A stretch of 7,049 bases of DNA from Thermodesulfatator atlanticus (GCA_011321895.1 DROK01000019.1:1-7049), one strand, 5' to 3'. Numbered from the stretch's first letter, positions 1-6,604 are shown. Numbers and translations: made by a program. Notes: generated from the letters alone by a model not told the origin.

Positions 1-2676
1 AACGACCAGCTCTCGGTAAGCCCGGAATACCTGGCCGCGGCTCGTCTCGACCGCGAGGCCTGGCGCAGCCAAATGCCGCTTGCGGGAAGCTACCGCAGCA
101 GATTGCCGGTAAAAAATCCAGAGGCCGTGGTCTTTAACGACCCTCCCCACCGCCTCTACGTCCGCTTTTTTGATAAAAACGGCCGCCAGGTCCTTCACGA
201 AACAGAAGACGGCTTTAAGGCCCAGGAACTTTCCGTGGCCGTAGAGCCGGGAGACACCCTTGAGGACGTCCTTTCTAAGTTAGACGCCCTTGAGGGGCTT
301 AGGGCCTATCTTGACGGAGAGGGGCACCTGGTTCTGGAACTTGACCCCAATTATTCCGGAAATTACGCCTACTTCGAGTTAGGGGCAGAAGCACCCCCTC
401 CCGCCGACTCATTTCTTAGCTTTCTGCGGGAGCAAGGGGTCTGGGCCCCGCAGTATATTGCGGCCCGGGGCCGCCAGGAAAGTACCCGCTGGTTTGACGA
501 CCCCACCGCGGTATCCCTCAACGAAGGTGCCGACCTTACCCTTAACCTGGTCTTCTACGATGCCGAAGGGCGGGAAACAGGGCGGACCAACCTTACGGTA
601 GCGGATGGGACTTCCGTAAAGGAACTCGCCGAGGCCTTAAATGCCCTCCCTGAGATCCGAGCCGGTTTTTCTGAAGGCGACCAGGGGCTCTTTTACCTCT
701 CGCTAGATGAAGCGCCTCCTGGTTCGGTCTCCTTTACCCTTACCGTTTCTGGCGGGGACGGAGACGGAAGTCTTGATCTTTCTTCCGGCACCCTGGCCTT
801 TGCTCCGGTTGGGGACCGCCAGGTCTTCTCAGGCCTTGAGCCGGTCTTTAAACCCACCCAGTATGAAACAGACCTTGGCCCCCAAGACCCCCAAAACCTT
901 GCCTTTTCCGGCTGGTTGAATATCCGGTTTTTTGACAGGGGGGGTAACGAACTAAAGAGCGCAAGCCTGGCCACCTACGGGACCCCGGACGTGACCCTCA
1001 CGGACGGCAACGGAAACGGTTACGTAGACCTGGAAGACCTGATACGGGCCCTTGATAGTCTTCCGGGGCTTAAGGCCTATATTGATAACGGTGAACTGGT
1101 GGTGGCCCTTGACGAAGGCGCCCCGGAAGGGACTTCTTATTTCGTAATCGAAGGAAACGACCCTCTACGCTCCTGGGGGACCCTTACACTCCGGAACCTG
1201 GCCGGGCCAGGCCCTGAGGATGATTCCTACTACCGGTTATCTTTCCGGATAGGGGCTCTTGAGAACTGGCTCTACGATAAAAACGGGGACCCCATCGACG
1301 CCGACCCCAACAACTCCGTGGTGGATCCCTTCCGGGTAGAGCTAACCACGGACCGGGGCACAATACAAATCCTCGAAAAATATAACGCCGAAGAAAACGC
1401 CCGCTTTGGTCTTTCCGCGGGGTTGGATACAGAAGGCAGGCTGGTGGTGGAACTCTCCGGGCTTTATGATACCAAAAGCTTTGTCCTTACCGACTCCTTC
1501 GCCCGCAAGGCCTTTGAGGCTAAAATTTCAGCCAACCGCTTCCGTGGTGGCCCCGAAAACCGCTGGTTCCTTATGACGGACGCACCGGTAGCCGATGAGG
1601 ACCTCTTTTTCTCGGCCCCGGACGACAATACCACCACTACGCCTACCGCCCTCCAGTTCCTGACCCTTTCTTATCAGGACGCCGACCAGAACGAGGTCAA
1701 AAAAGAACACATCTTTGTGCGCCGTTCGGACGCAAGTTTTACCAGTGCCGACGCCTTCACCCTGACCGATTCCTCAGCCACGGTAGAGATCACCTTTTAT
1801 GACGCCGAGGGAAACGCCCTGGGAAGCCCGGAGAGCATAACGCTTTCTTCGGGAACCACCCTGGCCGAGGCGGCCGCGGCCCTTGACGGTCTTTCCGGCC
1901 TGCACGCCGCCGTTACCGACGACGGCCATCTTCTCCTCTCCTTACGGGCCACGGAATTTCCCGACGCAGGAGATGACCGCCGGCAGGCGGCCTTTTTCAC
2001 CGTCTCTGTGGACGATGACAACGACGACCGCCTCACCTTTTCAGACGGTTCCACCACCTCAAGCATCACCTTTACCGGTTCCGTACGTTTCAAGGATTAT
2101 CGGCAGGAAATCGAGGGTCTGGACGTCGATCGGGACGGGCTAGCGGATTTCTCCACGGCGCTTGACGCCTCCGGGAGATTTTCTCTCCTGGTAAACGATC
2201 CGGACTTAAACGGAGACGGGGCCCCGGATTGGTCTCGTTTTTCCCTTGCAAGCAGTTACTCCGAGGAGGAAGGGAACCTGGGGGTTTATCTCTCCCGCAG
2301 GGTATATTACGCCAAAAAAGGGCTCTTTTCTGAGCTCCAGGGCTTTGAGCCCCAGCCCGGGGATAACCGCAACGCCTTAAGGCTTTCGGAACTTTCGGGC
2401 GCCTCCCGCGAGGTCCTAGGCGAGGCCAACCTTTACGATTACTACACCTCTCTTGTGGGCGAGGTAGGCATTGCCACCAAAACCGTCAAAAATTCCAAAA
2501 CCTTTATGGAAGATCTGATAAACCAGCTACAGATTATGCGCGACTCCGTCTCCGGGGTCTCGCTTGATGAAGAGATGGCCAATCTTATCAAATACCAGCA
2601 GGCCTTTGCCGCCTCAGCGAAAATTTTGACGGTGACCGACGAAATGCTCGATAAATTAATTGAGGCCAAGAGGTAA
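1..2676 (+). CDS. flgK: Flagellar hook-associated protein 1 (FlgK), oversized, 5' end outside window
   Basis: FlgK forms the proximal junction between hook and filament and is exported through the flagellar type III system. The frame is open from base 1, so the Met codon at 73 is internal and the true start lies upstream; 891 codons are visible. The C-terminal end (about 2551-2673) is the classic axial-protein D0 segment: GVSLDEEMANLIKYQQAF, then AASAKILTVTDEMLDKLI. Before it comes a D1 part with PGDNRNALRLSEL (about 2356-2394). Between roughly 150 and 2300 is a very long Asp/Thr/Ser-rich beta-type insertion made of repeated modules resembling the hook IN motif, with Ca2+-loop-like sequences. 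E. coli FlgK is about 547 residues, so even this fragment is much longer. I saw no cysteine, as is usual for axial proteins. flgL follows after 17 bases, which supports FlgK over the hook protein FlgE, whose C-terminus is similar. Confidence 0.93.
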   Translation, partial: NDQLSVSPEYLAAARLDREAWRSQMPLAGSYRSRLPVKNPEAVVFNDPPHRLYVRFFDKNGRQVLHETEDGFKAQELSVAVEPGDTLEDVLSKLDALEGLRAYLDGEGHLVLELDPNYSGNYAYFELGAEAPPPADSFLSFLREQGVWAPQYIAARGRQESTRWFDDPTAVSLNEGADLTLNLVFYDAEGRETGRTNLTVADGTSVKELAEALNALPEIRAGFSEGDQGLFYLSLDEAPPGSVSFTLTVSGGDGDGSLDLSSGTLAFAPVGDRQVFSGLEPVFKPTQYETDLGPQDPQNLAFSGWLNIRFFDRGGNELKSASLATYGTPDVTLTDGNGNGYVDLEDLIRALDSLPGLKAYIDNGELVVALDEGAPEGTSYFVIEGNDPLRSWGTLTLRNLAGPGPEDDSYYRLSFRIGALENWLYDKNGDPIDADPNNSVVDPFRVELTTDRGTIQILEKYNAEENARFGLSAGLDTEGRLVVELSGLYDTKSFVLTDSFARKAFEAKISANRFRGGPENRWFLMTDAPVADEDLFFSAPDDNTTTTPTALQFLTLSYQDADQNEVKKEHIFVRRSDASFTSADAFTLTDSSATVEITFYDAEGNALGSPESITLSSGTTLAEAAAALDGLSGLHAAVTDDGHLLLSLRATEFPDAGDDRRQAAFFTVSVDDDNDDRLTFSDGSTTSSITFTGSVRFKDYRQEIEGLDVDRDGLADFSTALDASGRFSLLVNDPDLNGDGAPDWSRFSLASSYSEEEGNLGVYLSRRVYYAKKGLFSELQGFEPQPGDNRNALRLSELSGASREVLGEANLYDYYTSLVGEVGIATKTVKNSKTFMEDLINQLQIMRDSVSGVSLDEEMANLIKYQQAFAASAKILTVTDEMLDKLIEAKR
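151..2046 (+). repeat. Diverged tandem modules in the FlgK outer domain (hook IN motif-like)
   Basis: Reading the protein shows a module repeated with divergence at about 151-390, 535-804, 910-1158 and 1777-2046, with a weaker copy at about 1231-1500. Each clear copy opens with a strand ending in [FY][FY]D..G (FFDKNG, FYDAEG, FFDRGG, FYDAEG). A helix-like stretch follows (GDTLEDVLSKLDAL, GTSVKELAEALNAL, VDLEDLIRALDSL, GTTLAEAAAALDGL), then a strand such as GHLVLEL or GELVVAL. This is the layout of the flagellin hook IN motif, and the FliD in this window has two more canonical copies (VADGTTLSGLVDLIN compares with VADGTSVKELAEALN here). The copies are not near-identical in DNA, so they are old duplications or structural repeats. 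The assignment to the IN family is by eye. Confidence 0.7.
1003..1038 (+). other. EF-hand-like Ca2+-binding loop in FlgK
   Basis: The twelve codons read DGNGNGYVDLED. This fits an EF-hand/dockerin loop with D at position 1, N at 3, N at 5, G at 6, V at 8, D at 9 and D at 12. It sits inside the third module, directly before the helix DLIRALDSL, where an EF-hand would place its exiting helix. Calcium binding is inferred from the pattern alone. Confidence 0.55.
2122..2238 (+). other. Pair of DxDxDG-type Ca2+-loop-like motifs in FlgK
   Basis: Two acidic loops occur close together: DVDRDGLADFST at 2122-2157 and DLNGDGAPDWSR at 2203-2238. Both have D/N at positions 1, 3 and 5, G at 6 and D at 9. 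Both lack an acidic residue at position 12, so they resemble the shorter calcium loops of thrombospondin type 3 or FG-GAP-like proteins more than a full EF-hand. They lie between the last repeated module and the conserved C-terminal D1 segment. Metal binding is inferred. Confidence 0.5.
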
Positions 2677-2693
2677 AAGAGCGGGGGAAGGCC

Positions 2694-3644
2694 ATGGCCA
2701 TAAGGGTGGGCATGAAAACCTTGTATGACCGCATGCTTTACAACCTGAACAAATTAACCGATGATATGCGCCAACTGGAAACCCAGATAGCCTCGGGGAC
2801 CAAATACGAAAAACCTTCAGATGATCCCGTGGCACTGGTAAGATCGCTAACTTACCGCAAGGGGCTTGAGGAAATCAAACGATACCGGGATTCTATCCGG
2901 GAAGGAAAGGCCTATTTGCGCACCATGGAAGGGGCCTATGAGGGGCTTGAGAATATAGTGATGCGGGCCAAACAACTGGCTATTCAGGCCAGAAACGACA
3001 CCCTGTCTCCCCAAAACCGGGAAGCACTTGCCAAAGAAGTGGATAATTTGCTTAAAGAAGCCCTGGCTTTGGCCAATACCAAACACGGTGAGCGATACGT
3101 CTTCGGGGGCAACCAGCCTGTTGGTTATAAGGACGGCGAGGCCCCTTTTAAATTGGTCCGGCAGGCCTTGCCAGGCGGCCAGGTCAAGGAGGAAGTAATT
3201 TATCAGGGGGGCGAAGAAGACCTCTATTATTCTTACGCCGCCGGGGAAAGGATCCTGGTCGGCCGCAACGGAAACGAAGCCATCGGTGAGACGGAGCTCT
3301 TTGATACCCTGATCGGGCTTAAGAAGACCTTAGCGGCGGCTAATAGCGCGGATCCACACCGGGAAATAGAAGAACTCGGGGTCCATATTGACCGGCTGGA
3401 CCGGGTGCTGAACAACCTCATAAACGAACGCACCGCCTTGGGGGCGCGGATGGACCACCTGGAACTCAAGGAAAACCTCTATTTAGACCTGAAAGACACC
3501 ATTCAGGAAAACCTGAGTGATACCGAAGACGCGGACCTCTTAGAAGTGGCCACCAGGCTCAAGGCCAGGGAAACGGCCTATCAGGCGGCCCTTGCGGCTA
3601 CTTCTAAGGTCATGCAGATGAGTCTCGTAAATTATCTAACGTAG
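2694..3644 (+). CDS. flgL: Flagellar hook-associated protein 3 (FlgL)
   Basis: FlgL is the distal junction protein on which the filament is built. The 316 residues match the family length. The N-terminus (about residues 1-140) is flagellin-like and helical: [24 protein letters not shown], shown here in part as [19 protein letters not shown], followed by [13 protein letters not shown] and the landmark [11 protein letters not shown] near residue 132. A short beta domain follows. The C-terminal helix (about 230-316) ends in [18 protein letters not shown] then VNYLT, typical of FlgL. The ATG at 2694 has a purine-rich ribosome site (GGGGGAAG, 2683-2690) and places IRVGM where family members have MRVT-like starts; the ATG at 2712 is a less likely alternative. 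It follows flgK by 17 bases, and its stop codon overlaps the csrA ribosome site. Confidence 0.95.
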   Translation: MAIRVGMKTLYDRMLYNLNKLTDDMRQLETQIASGTKYEKPSDDPVALVRSLTYRKGLEEIKRYRDSIREGKAYLRTMEGAYEGLENIVMRAKQLAIQARNDTLSPQNREALAKEVDNLLKEALALANTKHGERYVFGGNQPVGYKDGEAPFKLVRQALPGGQVKEEVIYQGGEEDLYYSYAAGERILVGRNGNEAIGETELFDTLIGLKKTLAAANSADPHREIEELGVHIDRLDRVLNNLINERTALGARMDHLELKENLYLDLKDTIQENLSDTEDADLLEVATRLKARETAYQAALAATSKVMQMSLVNYLT

Positions 3645-3652
3645 GTGCACCT
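3643..3652 (+). promoter_or_regulatory. csrA ribosome binding site inside a 10-bp palindrome
   Basis: AGGTG (3643-3647) is the only sensible Shine-Dalgarno sequence for csrA, 4 bases before the TTG at 3652. It shares AG with the flgL stop codon TAG (3642-3644), which suggests coupled translation. The sequence AGGTGCACCT is a perfect 10-bp palindrome, so the site is followed at once by its own complement, CACCT. As RNA it could form only a 3-bp stem with a UGCA loop, so the structure is weak. Confidence 0.6.
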
Positions 3653-3879
3653 TGCTGGTCCTTACCCGGAAAATAGGAGAATCCATAACCATCGGGCCGG
3701 ATATAAAAATCGTGGTCCTGGAAATCAAAGGCCGGCAGGTAAAACTGGGCATCGAAGCCCCGGCCCACGTACCGGTACACCGGTTGGAAGTCTTTCAAAA
3801 GATTCAGGAAGAAAATATCCGGGCGGCGGCAGCCCCGACTATCCTTGACGAAGTGCTCAAATTAGACGGGGAGGAGTAA
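3652..3879 (+). CDS. csrA: Translational regulator CsrA
   Basis: CsrA is a small homodimeric RNA-binding protein that recognises GGA in hairpin loops, usually overlapping ribosome sites, and blocks translation. The 75 residues align without gaps to the family core: [15 protein letters not shown] at the start, then [15 protein letters not shown]. The RNA-contact residues L4 and R44 are both present. The C-terminal helix reads [10 protein letters not shown]55 sits at the position I recall as important for FliW contact in Bacillus CsrA. The E usually following R44 is L here (HRLEVF). The start is TTG; an overlapping frame beginning with GTG at 3645 is not coding. The gene lies 7 bases after flgL and 1 base before fliW, so CsrA and its antagonist should be made together. 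Confidence 0.97.
   Translation: MLVLTRKIGESITIGPDIKIVVLEIKGRQVKLGIEAPAHVPVHRLEVFQKIQEENIRAAAAPTILDEVLKLDGEE
3868..3876 (+). promoter_or_regulatory. fliW ribosome binding site within the csrA end
   Basis: GGGGAGGAG forms a strong Shine-Dalgarno sequence that is also the last codons of csrA. It ends 4 bases before the TTG at 3881 and decides that start. Translation of fliW probably depends on ribosomes finishing csrA. Confidence 0.75.
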
Positions 3880-3880
3880 C

Positions 3881-4363
3881 TTGCAGATCGAAACCACCAG
3901 ATTCGGCAAGATCGAAATAGAGGAAAACAAGATAATCTTTTTTACCTCGGGTATTTTGGGTTTTCCCGAAGCCAAACGTTACGTACTTATCCCCCATCGC
4001 CAGAATTCTCCCTTCTTCTGGCTTCAGGCGGTGGACGTGCCGGAGCTGGCCTTTGTGGTGGTGGATCCCCGGCTCTTTTTCCCTGATTACGCCCCCAAGC
4101 TCCCGCCCGAAGTCTTAAAAGAACTACACCTGAAAGAGGGTGACGAGCTCTGTTTTTTAAGCATCGTCACCATCCCTAAAGAAAAACCGGAAGAGATGAC
4201 GGTCAACCTGCTCGGCCCCGTAGTGGTCAACATTACCAGGCGGCTTGCCAAACAGGTGGTATTAGACGCCAGGCGGTACCCCTTAAGGGAGCCCCTTAAG
4301 CCCCATTTTTACCGTCTGGCCCAACAGGCCGAAAAGGAAAGCGCTTCCTTGGCCCTAAAATGA
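3881..4363 (+). CDS. fliW: Flagellar assembly factor FliW (CsrA antagonist)
   Basis: FliW binds CsrA and blocks its RNA binding; in Bacillus it is itself titrated by cytoplasmic flagellin, giving a partner-switch that links flagellin translation to secretion. The 160 residues are close to the usual length of about 150. Family landmarks are visible in order: FTSGILGFPEAKRYVLI (about residues 22-38), FFWLQAVDVPELAFVVVDP (45-63), FPDYAP, LCFLSIVTIPK, TVNLLGPVVVNI and KQVVLDARRYPLREPL. The start is TTG at 3881, supported by a strong ribosome site and by alignment of MQIETTRFGKIEI with family starts. It lies directly after csrA with a single-base gap. The protein is cytoplasmic, with no signal peptide or membrane segment. 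Confidence 0.95.
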   Translation: MQIETTRFGKIEIEENKIIFFTSGILGFPEAKRYVLIPHRQNSPFFWLQAVDVPELAFVVVDPRLFFPDYAPKLPPEVLKELHLKEGDELCFLSIVTIPKEKPEEMTVNLLGPVVVNITRRLAKQVVLDARRYPLREPLKPHFYRLAQQAEKESASLALK

Positions 4364-4369
4364 TTTTTT
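4327..4369 (+). terminator. Weak hairpin plus T-run at the fliW end (doubtful terminator)
   Basis: The last fliW codons contain GGCC (4327-4330) and AAGGAA (4334-4339), which pair with TTCCTT (4345-4350) and GGCC (4351-4354). This leaves a 5-base loop and a 3-base bulge. A run of six T lies at 4364-4369, but 9 bases after the stem, which is too far for a standard intrinsic terminator. It may slow or partly end transcription before fliD, or be chance. Confidence 0.2.
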
Positions 4370-4396
4370 AAGTTCAAAAGCCCATCTATTCGATAG
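4369..4396 (+). promoter_or_regulatory. Possible sigma-28-like promoter for fliD
   Basis: TAAG (4369-4372) and TTCGATAG (4389-4396) are spaced by 16 bases. The flagellar sigma-28 consensus is TAAA, about 15 bases, GCCGATAA; the core CGATA is intact and the flanking bases differ. fliD operons are often late, sigma-28-driven genes, which fits. Against it, a start about 7 bases downstream would leave a leader of only about a dozen bases with the ribosome site AAGGAG (4404-4409) almost at the 5' end. Confidence 0.3.
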
Positions 4397-4415
4397 CTCT
4401 AATAAGGAGTCAGTT

Positions 4416-6095
4416 ATGGCGGGCGTGGTGGGAAAAATAAACGTTTTAGGTCTGGGTTCAGGGCTTGACCTGCAGGGCTTGATAGACCAGTTACGCCAGA
4501 TTGAAGAAAAGCCCATCGAGCGCATGAAGGAGACCCAAGACCGCTACGAGACCAGGCTGAACGAATTTGACTGGCTCAACACCAAAGTCCTCTCTCTGAA
4601 GAGCAAGACCCTGGACCTCTCTCTTGAAAGCACCTACCTCACCAAGAAAATATCGGTCTCCGGAGACGCGGTCACAGGCCGGGCCGAGGTTGGGGCCCTG
4701 GAAGGGACTTATAACATCAGTGTTTCCCAGCTTGCCCGTAAAAGCCTTTGGCAATCGCAGGGCTACGCCACTAAGGACGCGGACATCGCTCCCTCGGCGG
4801 ATGACGTGCTCCAAATTTCGGTGGGAGACCAGAACTTTTCCGTACTCGTACCACAGGGGACTACCCTTGAGGGCCTTGCCCGGCTGATAAACGAGGCCGA
4901 AGACAACCCCGGCCTTGAAGCCAAAGTGGTGGATACCGGGGCCCCTTCCAATCCTTACCGTTTGGTACTCAAGGCCCGAGATACCGGCGAAGAAAACCGC
5001 GTGGTGGTCACCCAGGAACTACAGGGGATGGCCTTTGAAGAGATTACCGCGGTGCCCAATATCTGGCGCACGGGAAACTACACCAACCCTGACGACGTGG
5101 TAAATGATTCCGGGGGCCCGATCACCCTCAATATCGAAGTCGGTTCCCAGAGCCTAAACGTAGAAGTGGCAGACGGGACCACCCTTTCCGGCCTGGTAGA
5201 TCTGATCAACGAGGCGGCGGAAAACACCTCCCTGCGCGCCTATCTCATCCGGGACAAGGATGGTAACTATTTCGTTGATCTCCGTGCCCCGGAACCATTA
5301 AACGTTACCCAGGACCCAGCTGATCCCGCCCTTTTCCCCAACCAGATCGAAGATGACGGCGAGAGTCTGAATGCCTTCTTCACCCTGGACGACATCTCTT
5401 ACCAGCGCGGAGCCAATACGGTAGACGATCTCATTCCGGGGGTGGCGCTCGAACTCAAAAAGGCCGGCACGGCTATCGTTGAGGTCACGGCGGATCGGGA
5501 AGGTTTGAAAGAACTTATCAGCTCTTTTGTTAATGATCTCAAAGAATTTTTCAAAGAATTGAACGAAAAGATGTCTTTTAACGTGGAAACAGGGGAGGAA
5601 GGCCCTCTCTATCGTTCCCGGGCAGCCGAAAGCCTTTTAAGGGACCTGAGAGACGTCCTCTTCACCGTAAATCCGGAAAACGAACACGTAAAAAGTTTTT
5701 TTGACCTGGGCCTTAATTTTAACCGGGACGGTTCCCTGAGCTTTGACGAAAAAAAGCTGGAAAACGCCCTTTCCTCCTACCCTGAAGAGGTTAAAAAACT
5801 CCTCCTCGGTGATGATGATCAAAATATCACCGGCGTTGGAGAAAAGTTTAATAACGTCCTACAAAAATATCTGGGGCCGTCAGGTTTAATTGCTTTAGAA
5901 CAAAAAACTACGGAAAAATACATCGAAAACTTAAAAAATGATATCTCTTTAGCCCAAAAACGGGTAGACCAATATATCTCATACTTACAGAAACAATTTA
6001 TCGCGCTTGACAGATATATTCAGCAACTAAACGATATGTCCTCTTATTTAGACGTCCAATTTAAGAGCATTATGGGGCTATCCGAAAAGAAATAA
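4416..6095 (+). CDS. fliD: Flagellar filament cap protein FliD (HAP2)
   Basis: FliD caps the growing filament and helps fold exported flagellin at the tip. The 559 residues are slightly longer than in enterics. The N-terminal FliD domain (about residues 8-110) shows LGLGSGLDLQGLIDQL, a helix, then GTYNISVSQLAR. Two hook IN motifs follow at about 130-198 (QGTTLEGLARLINEA) and 234-297 (VADGTTLSGLVDLINEA). The C-terminal FliD domain (about 320-550) starts with FFTLDDISYQRGANTVDDL then IPGVALELKKAG, has FFDLGLNFNRDGSLSFDEKKL, and ends in the helix QYISYLQKQFIALDRYIQQL. The ATG at 4416 follows AAGGAG (4404-4409) with 6 bases between. The 52-base gap after fliW may hold a promoter. The 3' third is visibly more AT-rich than the rest, as the coiled-coil end is rich in Lys, Asn and Ile. 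Confidence 0.96.
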   Translation: MAGVVGKINVLGLGSGLDLQGLIDQLRQIEEKPIERMKETQDRYETRLNEFDWLNTKVLSLKSKTLDLSLESTYLTKKISVSGDAVTGRAEVGALEGTYNISVSQLARKSLWQSQGYATKDADIAPSADDVLQISVGDQNFSVLVPQGTTLEGLARLINEAEDNPGLEAKVVDTGAPSNPYRLVLKARDTGEENRVVVTQELQGMAFEEITAVPNIWRTGNYTNPDDVVNDSGGPITLNIEVGSQSLNVEVADGTTLSGLVDLINEAAENTSLRAYLIRDKDGNYFVDLRAPEPLNVTQDPADPALFPNQIEDDGESLNAFFTLDDISYQRGANTVDDLIPGVALELKKAGTAIVEVTADREGLKELISSFVNDLKEFFKELNEKMSFNVETGEEGPLYRSRAAESLLRDLRDVLFTVNPENEHVKSFFDLGLNFNRDGSLSFDEKKLENALSSYPEEVKKLLLGDDDQNITGVGEKFNNVLQKYLGPSGLIALEQKTTEKYIENLKNDISLAQKRVDQYISYLQKQFIALDRYIQQLNDMSSYLDVQFKSIMGLSEKK

Positions 6096-6102
6096 AACCG
6101 AT

Positions 6103-6142
6103 GCGTTCAGGGAAGAACGCTAAAACGGAACAAGGAGGTTGT
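6103..6142 (+). promoter_or_regulatory. Candidate CsrA-binding leader of fliS (two GGA-loop hairpins)
   Basis: The fliD-fliS gap holds three ANGGA sequences: AGGGA (6109-6113), ACGGA (6125-6129) and AAGGA (6132-6136). The first lies in the loop of a perfect 6-bp stem, GCGTTC (6103-6108) and GAACGC (6115-6120), with a C-G closing pair and hexaloop AGGGAA; the preferred CsrA loop is ARGGAU. The third can sit in a smaller hairpin, ACAA (6130-6133) and TTGT (6139-6142), with loop GGAGG, which is also the Shine-Dalgarno core of fliS. Against the CsrA consensus RUACARGGAUGU the two sites match at 9 and 10 of 12 positions. The GGA cores are 20 bases apart, suitable for bridging by one CsrA dimer. 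No T-run follows the first stem, so it is not a terminator. Binding is inferred. Confidence 0.6.
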
Positions 6143-6143
6143 A

Positions 6144-6578
6144 ATGTACGATAAAGGGCTCAAAAATTACCAGAGAAACGCGGTTTCGACCTTGCAGGAT
6201 CCCCAGAAGATCGTCAAGTTGCTCTTTGAAGCAGCTATAAAAGAACTGGCCCTGGCCAGGAACCATTTTGAAGAACCCCGCCCAAGGGGGGTGCACTTGG
6301 GCAAGGCCATCGCCATAGTGGGAGAGCTTCAGGCCGGAGTCAACCTGAAAGAAGGTGGTGAAGCGGCAGAATTTCTCTACGGGCTTTACGGGGCCATTAT
6401 CAGGGAACTTTCCAAAATAAACGGTGGAGGGGAAAAAGACCGGGAAGTGATTGACCGCAGCATTCGTTACCTTTCTGAACTCAAAAAGATCTGGGTGGAA
6501 CAGGTGCTGGGAAGAAACAACGGGACCTCTGCCGGTTCTTCGGCTCAACCCAGCCCCCAAACCGCTGTTGCGGGTTAA
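6144..6578 (+). CDS. fliS: Flagellar export chaperone FliS
   Basis: FliS binds the C-terminus of flagellin in the cytoplasm, prevents early polymerisation and aids its export. The 144 residues are helical as expected. Family marks are the N-terminal MYDKGLKNYQ with its conserved Tyr, the helix DPQKIVKLLFEAAIKELALA, KAIAIVGELQAGVNLKEGGE, LYGLYGAIIRELSKIN and the closing ELKKIWVEQV. The last 20 or so residues are a low-complexity Ser/Gln/Pro/Ala tail that probably is disordered. The ATG at 6144 has a strong AAGGAGG (6132-6138) 5 bases upstream. The gene follows fliD by 48 bases; that gap carries hairpins that look like CsrA sites, so its translation may be repressed by the CsrA encoded upstream. 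Confidence 0.92.
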   Translation: MYDKGLKNYQRNAVSTLQDPQKIVKLLFEAAIKELALARNHFEEPRPRGVHLGKAIAIVGELQAGVNLKEGGEAAEFLYGLYGAIIRELSKINGGGEKDREVIDRSIRYLSELKKIWVEQVLGRNNGTSAGSSAQPSPQTAVAG

Positions 6579-6580
6579 GG

Positions 6581-6604
6581 AGGAGGGGAGCCCCCTCCCC
6601 TCCT
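6581..6604 (+). promoter_or_regulatory. GC-rich perfect hairpin between fliS and the FliT-like gene
   Basis: AGGAGGGGAG (6581-6590) and CTCCCCTCCT (6595-6604) are exact reverse complements around a CCCC loop, giving a 10-bp stem that G-U pairs could extend by two (6579-6580 with 6605-6606). The left arm, with AAGGAGG starting at 6577, is an ideal ribosome site right after the fliS stop. The right arm plus TTTC resembles the 3' end of 16S rRNA (CCTCCTTTC). It could be a stem that masks a ribosome site, an mRNA stabiliser, or a poor terminator; only three T follow, so efficient termination is doubtful. Confidence 0.65.

Noticed and set aside
73..75. ATG at 73 as the start of the first gene
   Set aside because: The frame is open to base 1 with FlgK-like sequence upstream, there is no ribosome site before the ATG, and a FlgK must have an N-terminal export/D0 domain that is missing here.
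693..2093. Several antisense and alternate-frame ORFs inside flgK
   Set aside because: They overlap continuous FlgK coding sequence, lack ribosome sites and show low-complexity Arg/Ser/Pro translations typical of shadow frames.
3644..3656. Possible sigma-54 promoter (GG...TTGCT) before csrA
   Set aside because: The GG and GC elements are separated by 8 bases instead of the strict 10, and the upstream TGGCAC element is poor.
3645..3848. Frame starting GTG at 3645 overlapping csrA
   Set aside because: It is out of frame with an unmistakable csrA and has no recognisable protein features.
6097..6104. CCGAT before fliS as a sigma-28 -10 element
   Set aside because: No TAAA-like -35 is present at the required distance; the sequence there is inside the fliD end and does not fit.
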